A stretch of 64,000 nt of DNA, taken from positions 1 through 64,000 of the forward strand of contig JAIXLP010000028.1 of NCBI GenBank assembly GCA_026954015.1, given 5' to 3'. The stretch comes from Burkholderiales bacterium. GTDB taxonomy: Bacteria; Pseudomonadota; Gammaproteobacteria; Burkholderiales; Burkholderiaceae_C. A program made the position numbers and the translations under genes. This document shows positions 8,350 through 16,743 of this stretch, one piece after another; the stretch's first letter is position 1; every line of letters begins with the position of its first letter. Below the pieces are notes generated by a model. It made no database searches. It saw only the letters and a list, made by a program, of their open reading frames with translations, and was not told where the DNA came from.

Positions 8350-9246
8350 ATGCAAATCGCCTTCATCGGCCTGGGCCACATGGGCGGCCCCATGGCCATC
8401 AACCTGCACAAGGCCGGGCACAACGTGCAGGCCTTCGACCTCGTCCCCGCCGCGTGCGAGGCCGCCAAGGCCGCGGGCGTGGCGATTGCCGCCAGCAGCG
8501 AGGCGGCAGTCAAGGGCGCCGAAGTCGTCATCAGCATGCTGCCCGCCAGCCATCACGTGGACGGCCTGTACCTGGGCCGTGACGGCCAGGGCGGGCTGCT
8601 CGCGCACATCGCCAAGGGCACGCTGGTGATCGACAGCTCCACCATTGCCGCCGCCACGAGCCAGAAGGTGGCCAAGGCGGCGCAGGCCGCGGGCCTGGCC
8701 TTCATCGACGCGCCGGTCTCGGGCGGCGTGGGCGGCGCGGTGGCGGGCACGCTCACCTTCATGGTCGGCGGCAGCGATGCCGACCTGGAACGCGCGCGCC
8801 CGGTGCTCGAAAAAATGGGCGCCAACATCTTCCACGCCGGCGCCGTCGGCGCGGGCCAGACCGCCAAGATCTGCAACAACATGCTGCTGGGCATCCTGAT
8901 GATAGGCACCAGCGAAGCGATTGCGCTGGGCGTGGCCAACGGGCTCGACCCCAAGGTGCTCTCCGAGATCATGCGCCGCAGCTCGGGCGGCAACTGGGCG
9001 CTCGAAAAATACAACCCCTACCCCGGCGTGCACGAGAACGCCCCGGCGAGCAAGGGCTACGCGGGCGGCTTCGGCACCGACCTGATGCTCAAGGACCTGG
9101 GCCTGGCGCAGGAGGCCGCCACCGCCGTGCGCGCCGCGACGCCCCTGGGTGGCCTGGCGCGCGCGCTGTATGCCGCGCACAGCCTCGCGGGGCACGGGCC
9201 GGAAGACTTCTCCAGCGTCATCAAGCTGGTGCAAAAGAAGAGCTGA
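8350..9246 (+). CDS. mmsB: 3-hydroxyisobutyrate dehydrogenase
   Basis: 298 residues. NAD-dependent oxidation of 3-hydroxyisobutyrate to methylmalonate semialdehyde, the substrate of MmsA. The N-terminal Rossmann motif GLGHMGGPM is at residues 7-15, the substrate-binding DAPVSGGVGGA at about 118-128, and the catalytic lysine in GQTAKICNNMLLG at about residue 173. AGGAGACACGAC precedes the ATG. The 3' end is remarkable: a MITE-like element begins at the base right after the stop codon. Third gene of the valine cluster; MmsB and MmsA act in sequence. Confidence 0.95.
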   Translation: MQIAFIGLGHMGGPMAINLHKAGHNVQAFDLVPAACEAAKAAGVAIAASSEAAVKGAEVVISMLPASHHVDGLYLGRDGQGGLLAHIAKGTLVIDSSTIAAATSQKVAKAAQAAGLAFIDAPVSGGVGGAVAGTLTFMVGGSDADLERARPVLEKMGANIFHAGAVGAGQTAKICNNMLLGILMIGTSEAIALGVANGLDPKVLSEIMRRSSGGNWALEKYNPYPGVHENAPASKGYAGGFGTDLMLKDLGLAQEAATAVRAATPLGGLARALYAAHSLAGHGPEDFSSVIKLVQKKS

Positions 9247-9408
9247 GGCGACGCTGGACAGGTCCCCGCGATGTGGCGCACCCTGCATGGGGATGGGATG
9301 CAAGGCGCAAAGCGCAGACATGGCGGTGGCCATGGCGCGCATTTGCAACGCCGCAGACCGCCCCAGGCGGGGATTGCGACGCGCGCGAGGGACGTGTTCA
9401 GCGTCGCG
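9247..9408 (+). mobile_element. MITE-like element, copy 1
   Basis: About 162 bp. The left end GGCGACGCTGGACAGGTCCC is mirrored at the right end (reverse complement GCGACGCTGAACACGTCCC), giving ~19-bp terminal inverted repeats with two mismatches. The interior closely matches the copy at 11083-11249 in the same orientation. There is no room for a transposase, so it is a non-autonomous element or repeat that would need one in trans. It starts immediately after the mmsB stop. No clear target duplication is visible. Confidence 0.75.
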
Positions 9409-9431
9409 CTGACCAGCACCGCGGCAGCGGC

Positions 9432-9740
9432 ATGCTCGCCACCACCGTCCTCGTGACCGTGCTGCTCTACGGCGGCTGGGCGGTGCTGCTGTACCGGCTG
9501 CACGTCGCCCTGCACGGCATCGACCCGGACATGTCCGGACGCATCGGCACGCCTTCGCTCTTCTGGACGCCCTTTCACGGCCACGCGCTGCTCGTCGAGC
9601 TGATCCGCCGCCGCGACCTGCGCGGCACGCGCTACGCGCCGCTCGCCACGTTGGCCGTCGTGATGCGCGTCTGGGCGCTCGCCACCATTGCGGCCACGGT
9701 GTGGCTGTTCTGGGTGGTGTATCGCACGCCCGGAATTTAG
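9432..9740 (+). CDS. Small two-helix membrane protein of unknown function
   Basis: 102 residues starting with MLATTVLVTVLLYGGWAVLL. Two hydrophobic segments (about residues 3-24 and 74-95) flank a polar loop rich in histidine and arginine (FWTPFHGHALLVELIRRRDLRG). The frame is open further upstream, but only by running through the MITE-like element, so I place the start at the first ATG after it. I do not recognise a family. Codon use is like the neighbours. It stands alone between the MITE and the rhodanese gene; no function is proposed. Confidence 0.6.
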   Translation: MLATTVLVTVLLYGGWAVLLYRLHVALHGIDPDMSGRIGTPSLFWTPFHGHALLVELIRRRDLRGTRYAPLATLAVVMRVWALATIAATVWLFWVVYRTPGI

Positions 9741-9910
9741 GTCGACCCGACCCGAAAGCAAACGTAAATCACGCCCGACGGTCTTGCTCATCCCTCGGCC
9801 CGCGACGTAGCATGAAGCCGCAGCGCCTGCCCTCTTGCCGTATCCCCCACCCCGGCGTTGTGGCGCCACCCTTGGCGGGGGCGCCCTCGCACCCTGAACG
9901 AGGAACGATC

Positions 9911-10288
9911 ATGACCATCTCAGCCGCCGAACTGGTGCAAAGCGCCAAATCCGCCATCCAGAATCTGAGCCCGGCGCAGGTCGCCGAGGAACTGCGCCGT
10001 GGCGAAGCCGTCCTCGTCGACGTCCGCGACGCCCCCGAGCTCACCGCCGGGCGCATACCCGGCGCGGTGCACGCATCGCGTGGCATGCTCGAATTCCATG
10101 CCGACCCCGGCTGCACGGCGCACAAGGAGGGGTTGCATCCCGACCGGCGCACCATCCTGCACTGCGCCTCGGGCGGGCGCTCCGCGCTCGCCGTGCGTAC
10201 GCTGCAGGCGATGGGCTACACCAATGTCGCGCACCTCGACGGCGGCTTCCAGGCCTGGCAGACCGCCGGGCTGCCGATCGAAAAGTAG
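9911..10288 (+). CDS. Single-domain rhodanese-like sulfurtransferase
   Basis: 125 residues, one rhodanese domain. The active-site loop HCASGGRSALA places the persulfide-forming cysteine at 85; VLVDVRDAPELTAGRIPGAVH (34-54) is the usual first conserved block. Such proteins carry sulfane sulfur for thiosulfate or cyanide detoxification or for sulfur transfer. A 20-residue N-terminal helix precedes the domain. The ATG follows GAGGAACGATC. A hairpin (10292-10328) lies just after the stop. The physiological sulfur acceptor cannot be told from context. Confidence 0.88.
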   Translation: MTISAAELVQSAKSAIQNLSPAQVAEELRRGEAVLVDVRDAPELTAGRIPGAVHASRGMLEFHADPGCTAHKEGLHPDRRTILHCASGGRSALAVRTLQAMGYTNVAHLDGGFQAWQTAGLPIEK

Positions 10289-10291
10289 CCC

Positions 10292-10328
10292 CGACCGGGC
10301 ACGCCGCTCAGGCGCCCGAGCCCGGTCG
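10292..10328. terminator. Possible bidirectional terminator hairpin
   Basis: CGACCGGGC (10292-10300) pairs with GCCCGGTCG (10320-10328) around a 19-base loop. It lies between the convergent rhodanese and uracil-DNA glycosylase genes, overlapping the last codons of the latter. CTTT follows on the plus side and CTACTTTT on the minus side. The T-runs are short, so Rho-independent activity is only plausible. Confidence 0.5.
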
Positions 10329-11057
10329 CCTTTGTGCCGGGGGTAGCCACGGCCCCAGCACCTCCTCGGCGAACTCGGACCAGCGGCGGTTGGCCGTGGG
10401 GTTTGCGGGGCTGGGATGCAGCAGGTAGTGCACCGCCACCGCATCGCCCACCACGGACTGCACGCGCTGCTGCGCGTAGCGCCCCAGCGCGACGATGGCC
10501 TGCGGCGCGAGCAGCGCGATCGCGTGTTCGAGCGCCGCATCGCACGGCCCCTGTATCTGCCGCTGCTCCGCCGCGCTGAGCGCGGAGGGGATGAGGTTGT
10601 GCCCCTCGCCCAGAAACAGCAGCGGGCAGTAATTCCAGGTGAAAAAGCGCTCGAAGAACGCCTCGGGCGTGCCCACGCGCTGCGCGGCCCAGCCCCATAG
10701 CCGCTTGCCGCTGCCTTCGTCGCGCGCGCACGCCATGCCGAGGATGGGGTACCTGGGGTGCTGCTCGGGCAACGCGCGTGCAAGCTTCGTGTCGATATGC
10801 AACCAGTCGCGCACCGCACTCACGTTGCCGAACGGCACGCCCGTCTGCGCCATGCCCCAGGGGCCGGGATTCATGCCGACGATGAGCACCCTGCCCCGGC
10901 CCGGGCCGAAGCGCCGCACGAACTGCGCGTAGCCGTCCCACGCATAGACGAGCGGGTTGTACACATGGCTGGGCGTGGACCAGGCGAGACCGTCGAGCTG
11001 CCGCCCGAGACGGCGCGCGATCTGTTGCAGTGAAGCGGAACGGGGCATGCGGTGCAT
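10308..11057 (-). CDS. SMUG1-type uracil-DNA glycosylase (UDG family 3)
   Basis: About 249 residues. Removes uracil, and in characterised members oxidised pyrimidines, from DNA. The key motif GMNPGPWGMAQTGVPFG (61-77) carries the family-3 catalytic asparagine, and HPSPANPTANRRW near residue 217 is the second, DNA-intercalating motif. VYNPLVYAWDGYAQFV near the start is also typical of SMUG1. The frame remains open upstream only because it reads through the adjacent MITE-like element; I start at the ATG at 11057 (an ATG at 11048 is equally possible), since the extension encodes repeat sequence. SMUG1 is uncommon in bacteria compared with Ung. Convergent with the rhodanese gene. Confidence 0.87.
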   Translation of the reverse strand: MHRMPRSASLQQIARRLGRQLDGLAWSTPSHVYNPLVYAWDGYAQFVRRFGPGRGRVLIVGMNPGPWGMAQTGVPFGNVSAVRDWLHIDTKLARALPEQHPRYPILGMACARDEGSGKRLWGWAAQRVGTPEAFFERFFTWNYCPLLFLGEGHNLIPSALSAAEQRQIQGPCDAALEHAIALLAPQAIVALGRYAQQRVQSVVGDAVAVHYLLHPSPANPTANRRWSEFAEEVLGPWLPPAQRRPGSGA

Positions 11058-11082
11058 GGTAGCGAGAGCGGCAGTCGCATTC

Positions 11083-11249
11083 AGGGCAACGCTGAACAAG
11101 TCCCCGCGATGTGGCGCGCCCTGCGTGGGGATGGGATGCAGGACGCAAAGCGCAGACATGGCCGTAGCCATGGCGAGCATTTGCAATGCCGCAGACCGCC
11201 CCGGGCAGGGATGCGACGCGCGCGAGGGATTTTTGTTCAGCGTCGCCCT
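11083..11249 (+). mobile_element. MITE-like element, copy 2
   Basis: About 167 bp. The left end AGGGCAACGCTGAACAAGTC is mirrored by the right end (reverse complement AGGGCGACGCTGAACAAAAA), giving ~16-17-bp inverted termini. The interior matches the element at 9247-9408 in the same orientation. It sits between the uracil-DNA glycosylase start and the phospholipase gene, and its outer end supplies the stop codon (TAG, complement of 11248-11250) of the phospholipase frame. Confidence 0.78.
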
Positions 11250-12702
11250 AACCACGCCCCACCCTGCGGCGCGCGCCGCGCTCCTGCCGGGGCGGCTGCT
11301 GGCCTGCCCCCGGCGGCTCGGGCGTCGGCAAGGTGGCCACCTGCCGCTCGGCCTCGCGCAGCGCCGCGCGGGCGTCGGGCAGGCGGGGCCACGGCTGCAC
11401 GCGCTCGCCCAGGCGCAGCGCCGAGGTCAGGTCGCCAAACGTGGCGCGGCGCCAGTCGCTGATGTTGGGCTCGCGCACGCCGGTAAACACTTCGAGAAAA
11501 CGCAGCACCGAGGTGTGGTCGAACGGCTCGCTGCAGACCCAGCCGCCCGCCGTCCACGGCGAGACGATGATGCAGGGCACGCGAAAGCCCGCGCCGATGG
11601 GCACGCCATCGACGAACTCCCCCGGTGTGCCCGCGGGCGGCAGCGGCGGCGGCACGTGGTCGAACAGGCCGTCGTTTTCATCGTAGGCCAGGATGATCAC
11701 GGTGCTGGCCCAGACCGCCGGGTTGGACGCCACCGCCTCAATGGCGCGGGCGACGAACGCAGCCCCGGCGGCGGGCATGAAGTCCGGGTGCTCGGATTCG
11801 TGGCTCGTCGGAATGAGCCACGAGACCGCGGGCAGGCGGTCGTTGCGCGCGTCCTCTTCAAACGCATCGGCCGCGCCGCGCACCATGGCACGCTGGTGCA
11901 GCGGCGAGCCGGGCAGCGCCTGCTGGAACGCCGCAAAGCGCTCCAGCACGTTGCAGCCGTAGTTGTCGCGCTGCTGGTAGACCTTCCACGGCACACCCGC
12001 GGCCTGCAGGCGCTCGGCATACGTGATCCAGCGGTAGCCGCCGCGCGGCGCCACGTTGCGGGTAATGGGCCCGCCGCCGCGGCCCTCGGGGTCGATGGTG
12101 CCGGTCATCCACATCATGCGATTGGGCCAGGTGGGGCCGAGCACCGCGCTGTGGTACGCATCGCAGACCGTGAACGCCTCGGCCAGCGCGAACTGCAACG
12201 GAATGTCGGCGCGCGTGTAGTACCCCATCACATAGGGCGCGGTGCGCGGGTCCACGCGGCGGTGCGCGGTAATCCAGCGGTCCATCCGCCCGCCGTTGCA
12301 CGCCGCATGCTGCATTGGCCACGAATGGCTCGTCGAGGGAATTTTCTGTGCGCTGCTCGCGCGCGTGTCCAGGTGGAACGGCAGCAGGTAGCCATCGGGG
12401 TGCTCCGGGTCGGGCTGATGGAACACGCTCAGGCCGCTGGCCAGGCGCAGCGCCCGCGGGTCGCCGAAGCCGCGCACGCCCGCGAGCGTGCCGAAGTAGT
12501 GGTCGAACGAGCGGTTTTCCTGCAGCATCAGCACCACGTGCTTGATCTCGCTCAGCGACGCGGGGCGCGGCAGAGGCTGGGCCAGCGCGCGCCGTACCTG
12601 CGGCGGCAGGCGCGCGCAGGCGCAGAGCAGCGAGGCGCTGGCGGCAGCGCCCAGGAGACGTCGGCGCGTGTGGCCGTTACCGGCCTGGATGGATGTGGGC
12701 AT
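11248..12702 (-). CDS. Tat-exported phospholipase C / acid phosphatase family phosphoesterase
   Basis: 484 residues. Pfam-type phosphoesterase (bacterial non-haemolytic phospholipase C/AcpA superfamily). A Tat leader HTRRRLLGAAASASLLCAC occupies residues 11-29; the cysteines at its end could also be a lipobox, so the mature protein may be membrane-anchored. QENRSFDHYFG (61-71) is the metal/nucleophile motif, and SHESEHPD and AYDENDGLFDHVPPP are the other conserved metal ligands. The substrate (phosphatidylcholine or another phosphodiester) cannot be decided. The C-terminus ends in a proline- and arginine-rich tail (GAGQQPPRQERGARRRVGRG) whose stop codon is provided by the adjoining MITE-like element, so the native end may have been altered by insertion. 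Confidence 0.88.
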   Translation of the reverse strand: MPTSIQAGNGHTRRRLLGAAASASLLCACARLPPQVRRALAQPLPRPASLSEIKHVVLMLQENRSFDHYFGTLAGVRGFGDPRALRLASGLSVFHQPDPEHPDGYLLPFHLDTRASSAQKIPSTSHSWPMQHAACNGGRMDRWITAHRRVDPRTAPYVMGYYTRADIPLQFALAEAFTVCDAYHSAVLGPTWPNRMMWMTGTIDPEGRGGGPITRNVAPRGGYRWITYAERLQAAGVPWKVYQQRDNYGCNVLERFAAFQQALPGSPLHQRAMVRGAADAFEEDARNDRLPAVSWLIPTSHESEHPDFMPAAGAAFVARAIEAVASNPAVWASTVIILAYDENDGLFDHVPPPLPPAGTPGEFVDGVPIGAGFRVPCIIVSPWTAGGWVCSEPFDHTSVLRFLEVFTGVREPNISDWRRATFGDLTSALRLGERVQPWPRLPDARAALREAERQVATLPTPEPPGAGQQPPRQERGARRRVGRG

Positions 12703-12752
12703 GGCAAGGTTCGCGCAAGGCGCAGCGTACTCCCGCCGCACCCACCACACAC

Positions 12753-14165
12753 CTACCACGCGCCCCGGTGCTCGGGCACGCGCGCGATCACCGGCAGCAT
12801 CGCAAGCGACAGCAGCACCAGCGCCGCGTAGCTCGTGGCCAGTACCGCGTCCGGCTCGGTCGAGGTGGCCATCACCGAGGTGATGATGGCCAGCACGACG
12901 ATCACCCCCAGCTCCTGCGCGGTAGCGCGCAGCGCCGACATCGTCGCGGCGCGCTCGGGCACGAGCTGCAGCGCGGCGTTGCGGCTTGCGGGCCCCATGA
13001 TGCCCGCGCCCGCGCCGGTGAACAGCGTGGCCAGCGCAAGCCACGCCCAGGGCGAGAGCCCGAAGCGCGGCGTCAGCGCCAGCAGCAGCAGCCCCACCGC
13101 GCCCAGCAGCCCGCCCACGTAGAACGGCCAGCGGTAGCCCGTGGCGCGCAGCGCCCACGCGGCCAGCGGCGCGAGCACGAGCGCGACCGCGCTTTGCGGA
13201 ATCAATAGCGTTCCCGCGTCGAGCGCATCAAGGCCGTAGCGCGTGGCAGCGTACAGCGGCACGAGCGTGATCGCGCCCGTCACCATGCCGCCATAGGTCG
13301 CGTTGAGCAGATTCGTCGCCGCGAACCCGCGCCCGTGGATCAGGCGCGGCGGCAAGAAGGGCTCAGCCACGCGGCCGATGTGCCGAAAGAATGCCCAGCC
13401 ACAGCCGAGCGCCAGCGCCAGCGGCGCGAGAAACTGCCACGAGAGCACGCGCGAACCCGCATCCCCCAGCACGCTCGCAGCCAGCATGCCCGCCAGCACC
13501 GACACCCCGGCAAGCAGCATGCCCAGCGCATCCATGCTGCGGCGCAGGCGATCTTCGTGGCGGTCGCGCGGGATGAGCCAGCCGCCCGCCAGCGCCATCG
13601 CAAGCCCGATCGGCACGTTGACGAAGAACACGTCGCGCCAGCCCGCATACGTGACGAACAGCCCGCCCAGCACCGGCCCGATGAGCGAGCCCACGGAAAA
13701 CACCGCGCCGAAGAGACCCAGCACCCGGTCGCGCGAAGCGCCGAACCGCGCGACGACGATGCCCGTGGCCGCGGGCGTGAGCCCCGCGCCGCCGATCGCC
13801 TGCAGCGCGCGAAACAGCACCAGCCAGTAGATGTTGGTGGCCAGCGCGCAGGCGAGCGACGCGGCCGCGAATGCCAGCGTGGACGCGAGAAACACGCGCC
13901 GGTTGCCCAGCCGCTCCGCCAGACGCCCGCTCACCGGCAGCATCACCACGTAGCCGAACCAGTAGGCGGTGATGGTCCAGCCCGTCCAGTTCATCGGCGC
14001 GCCCAGGTCTTCGGCCAGCGCGTGCAGCGCGGTGGCGACGATGGTGGCGTCGATCGACATCATCATCAGCGCCAGCGCGATGACGGCAAAAACCAGGCCG
14101 CGCCGCGCGGGCGGCAACCCGGCGCACGCCGCGTCGCCCACGGGCGCCGATGCAGGCACATTCAT
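12753..14165 (-). CDS. DHA2-family (EmrB/QacA-like) MFS drug transporter
   Basis: About 470 residues with the hydrophobicity of a 14-helix proton antiporter. The N-terminal DATIVATALHALAEDLG is motif D1 of the DHA2 family, GRLAERLGNRRVF is motif A, and AVFSVGSLIGPVLGGLF is motif C, which marks exporters. It is divergent, with 59 bp between start codons, from a TolC/HlyD/ABC-2 operon; the two may share regulation or substrates. Start 14165 (MNVPAS) is preferred to an ATG eight codons upstream. Substrate unknown. Confidence 0.9.
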   Translation of the reverse strand: MNVPASAPVGDAACAGLPPARRGLVFAVIALALMMMSIDATIVATALHALAEDLGAPMNWTGWTITAYWFGYVVMLPVSGRLAERLGNRRVFLASTLAFAAASLACALATNIYWLVLFRALQAIGGAGLTPAATGIVVARFGASRDRVLGLFGAVFSVGSLIGPVLGGLFVTYAGWRDVFFVNVPIGLAMALAGGWLIPRDRHEDRLRRSMDALGMLLAGVSVLAGMLAASVLGDAGSRVLSWQFLAPLALALGCGWAFFRHIGRVAEPFLPPRLIHGRGFAATNLLNATYGGMVTGAITLVPLYAATRYGLDALDAGTLLIPQSAVALVLAPLAAWALRATGYRWPFYVGGLLGAVGLLLLALTPRFGLSPWAWLALATLFTGAGAGIMGPASRNAALQLVPERAATMSALRATAQELGVIVVLAIITSVMATSTEPDAVLATSYAALVLLSLAMLPVIARVPEHRGAW

Positions 14166-14224
14166 GACGCCGATTGTCGCGGCCTGCAAGGACCGGCGCT
14201 GCCAGCTTCTACACTCCCTACCCC

Positions 14225-15730
14225 ATGACGGTTTTCACCCGCTCCCGATCCTCGCTCGCGCTGCTCGGCTGCGTGGCAGCGCTGGCCGTGCACGCACAAG
14301 GTGCTCCCACGCCTGCCGCGCCGACCGCGCTGAGTTTTGCCGAGTCGGTACTGTTGCTCACCGAGCGTTCGGATGCGCTGCTGGGCGCGGGACGCAGCGC
14401 CGACGCGGCGCGTGACCAGGCGGAGGCGCTGAAGGCGCTGGCGCTGCCGCGCGTGCACCTGGACGTGCAGGGACTGCGCTACCAGAAGACGGTCAACGTC
14501 TCGCTGGGCAACCTGCGCGAGCGCGCGCAAAGTGCCGCGGGCGATGTGCTCGGCGGCATCGCCGGCGCGGGCGTGCCCGGCGTGCCGGGCGCCGCCGTGG
14601 GCCCCGTGATCGATCGCGTCGAGGCGGCGCTGCCCGACATGTTTGCGCCCATACCGGATGCCATCGGCGTGCAGTCGCGCCGCAGCCTGCTGCACGCGAC
14701 ACTGAGCACCGTGGTGCCGCTGTACACCGGCGGTGCGATCGATGCCTCGCAGGCCGCGGCGCGTTCGGGCGCACAGGCGGCGCAGGCGCAGACCGACAGC
14801 GTGCGTGAGGGCCTGCGCTTCGCACTGGCGCGAGCCTATTTCGCGCAGGTGCTCACCACGCAGACGCTGCAGGTGGCGCGCGAAACGCTCGCGGGCTTTG
14901 AGCAGCACCTGAGCAATACGCGCGCGATGCAGGCGCAGGGGCAGTTGAGCCAGGCACGCGTGCTGCAGGTGGTCGTGGCGCGCGACAGCGCGCAGCGCGC
15001 GGTGGACCGCGCCGAGGGCGAACATGCCGCCGCCGTCCAGACGCTGCAGCACCTGCTGCGCAGCGCGCAGCCCATTGCGCCCACCAATGCGCTCTTCGTG
15101 CACAGCGCACCGCTCGCGCCGGTCGAGCGCTTCCTCGACGCCGCGCAGGATCAGCACCCGCTGCTGCGCCAGAACCGCGCGCTCGAAGAGGCCGCGCGCC
15201 AGGGCACAGCCGTGGCCGCCGCCGCCAGGCGCCCCACCGCCTATGCCTTCGGCAGCGTCAACCTCAACCGCCGCCGCGAACTGATCACCGAGCCGGACTG
15301 GATCGTCGGCATAGGCATGCGCTACACGCTCTGGCCCCAGGCCGACAGCGGCAGCCGCGAAGCCGCCGCACTCGCGCGGCAGGAGGCCGCCGAGGCCGCG
15401 ACGCGCGAGACATGGACGCAGATCCAGACCGGCATCCACCAGAGCTGGCAAACCACCGAGGCGGCGCGGCGCGAGTTCCTCTCGCTCGCCTCCAGCATCG
15501 CCGCCGCGCAGGAGTCGCTGCGCGGGCAGGAAATCGCGTTTCGCGAGGGTGTGGGCACGGCCAGCGAACTGATCGACGCGCGCAACGCGCTCGCGCAGGC
15601 GCGCACCGAACGCGCCGCCGCGGCCTACAAATACGATCTCGCGCTCGCTTCGCTGCTGCTTGCCAGCGGCCAGGGCGCATCTTTCGAGGACTACCTGCTG
15701 CGCGCGGACCAGCAGCTCACCACGCCATGA
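14225..15730 (+). CDS. TolC-like outer-membrane efflux protein
   Basis: 501 residues. Secretory leader ending near AVHAQG; LALLGC at residues 11-16 loosely resembles a lipobox, so a lipoprotein form (as in NodT-type factors) is possible. The remainder is the alanine-rich coiled-coil of two OEP repeats, with a characteristic end (EGVGTASELIDARNALAQAR) near residues 440-459. It would form the outer-membrane channel for the membrane fusion protein and inner-membrane permease encoded directly downstream; its stop overlaps the next start (ATGA). First gene of the operon. The start at 14225 is the ATG before the leader. Confidence 0.92.
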   Translation: MTVFTRSRSSLALLGCVAALAVHAQGAPTPAAPTALSFAESVLLLTERSDALLGAGRSADAARDQAEALKALALPRVHLDVQGLRYQKTVNVSLGNLRERAQSAAGDVLGGIAGAGVPGVPGAAVGPVIDRVEAALPDMFAPIPDAIGVQSRRSLLHATLSTVVPLYTGGAIDASQAAARSGAQAAQAQTDSVREGLRFALARAYFAQVLTTQTLQVARETLAGFEQHLSNTRAMQAQGQLSQARVLQVVVARDSAQRAVDRAEGEHAAAVQTLQHLLRSAQPIAPTNALFVHSAPLAPVERFLDAAQDQHPLLRQNRALEEAARQGTAVAAAARRPTAYAFGSVNLNRRRELITEPDWIVGIGMRYTLWPQADSGSREAAALARQEAAEAATRETWTQIQTGIHQSWQTTEAARREFLSLASSIAAAQESLRGQEIAFREGVGTASELIDARNALAQARTERAAAAYKYDLALASLLLASGQGASFEDYLLRADQQLTTP

Positions 15731-16743
15731 GCGACTCCACCCTGCCCCCCACGTCACGGCGCATCCTGCGCGCCGTGGCCGCGTTCTTCGTTTTCGTCGC
15801 GTTCCTCGCCTTCATCGCCTGGGGCCTGAAGCAGGCCATGCGCCCCGTGCCGCAGCAGATCCAGGGCATGGTCGACACCAGCCAGATCAACGCCGCCACG
15901 CGCATGACGGGGCGCGTGCTGCAAGTGCTGGTGCACGAGGGCGAGACCGTGCAGGCCGGGCAGCTCCTTGCGCGCCTGGCCAACCCCGAGATCGCCGCGC
16001 AGGAGGACCAGGCGCTGGCGTCGCTTGCGAGCGCCCAGGCGCTGCGCGAACGCACCGACGCGGGCGCGCGCCACCAGGACATCGCCTCGCTCAAGGCCAC
16101 GTGGCAAAGCGCGCAGGCGCAGGCCGATCTCGCCGCCGTGACGGCGCGGCGCATGCAGAACCTGTTCACCCAGGAGGTCATCTCCGAGCAGCGGCGCGAC
16201 GACGCCGTGGCCGCGCAAAAGGCGAGCGAGGAAGCCGCCCGCGCCGCGCAGCAGCAATACCTGAAGGCGCTGGAAGGCACGCGCGCCGAGGACAAGAAGG
16301 TGGCGGCCAGCCAGGTCGAGGGCGCGCAGGCGCGCGTGCGCGGCGCCCAGTCGATCAGCGCCGAGCTGCAGCTGCTCGCGCCCGCCGCAGGCGAGGTGGA
16401 CAAGGTCTTTGCCCACCCCGGCGAAATCGTGCTGCCGGGCGTGCCCGCGATCACGCTGGTGGACCTTTCCAGGCTCTGGGTGGCCTTCAGCGTGCGCGAA
16501 GACCAGTACGGGGCGCTGGCCGTCGGCAAGGAGCTCAAGGGCAGCATCCCCGCGCTCGGGCTGGAGAACGTGGCCTTCAAGGTGAGCCACATCCGCGCCC
16601 AGGGCGACTTCGCCACCTGGCGTGCCACGCGCCAGTCCAGCGGCTACGACGTCAAGAGTTTTGAGGTGCGCGCGCTGCCGGTGCAGCCCGTCGAGGGTCT
16701 GCGCCCGGGCATGAGCGTGCTGTTCGCGTGGCCGCAAGACTAG
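15727..16743 (+). CDS. HlyD-family membrane fusion protein
   Basis: 338 residues. One N-terminal membrane helix (about 13-34), then a lipoyl/barrel-sandwich half (VHEGETVQAGQLLARL), a long helical hairpin (about 90-200) and the second half motif (AHPGEIVLPGVPAITLVDLSRLW). It links the inner-membrane permease to the TolC-like channel across the periplasm. Overlaps the upstream stop by four bases and the downstream start by 16, so the three genes are translationally coupled. Resembles YhiI-type adaptors. Confidence 0.92.
   Translation: MSDSTLPPTSRRILRAVAAFFVFVAFLAFIAWGLKQAMRPVPQQIQGMVDTSQINAATRMTGRVLQVLVHEGETVQAGQLLARLANPEIAAQEDQALASLASAQALRERTDAGARHQDIASLKATWQSAQAQADLAAVTARRMQNLFTQEVISEQRRDDAVAAQKASEEAARAAQQQYLKALEGTRAEDKKVAASQVEGAQARVRGAQSISAELQLLAPAAGEVDKVFAHPGEIVLPGVPAITLVDLSRLWVAFSVREDQYGALAVGKELKGSIPALGLENVAFKVSHIRAQGDFATWRATRQSSGYDVKSFEVRALPVQPVEGLRPGMSVLFAWPQD

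Noticed and set aside
11058..11255. 66-codon N-terminal extension of the SMUG1 gene
   Set aside because: The extension is translated MITE-like repeat; the same peptide appears in the other copy near mmsB, unrelated to SMUG1.
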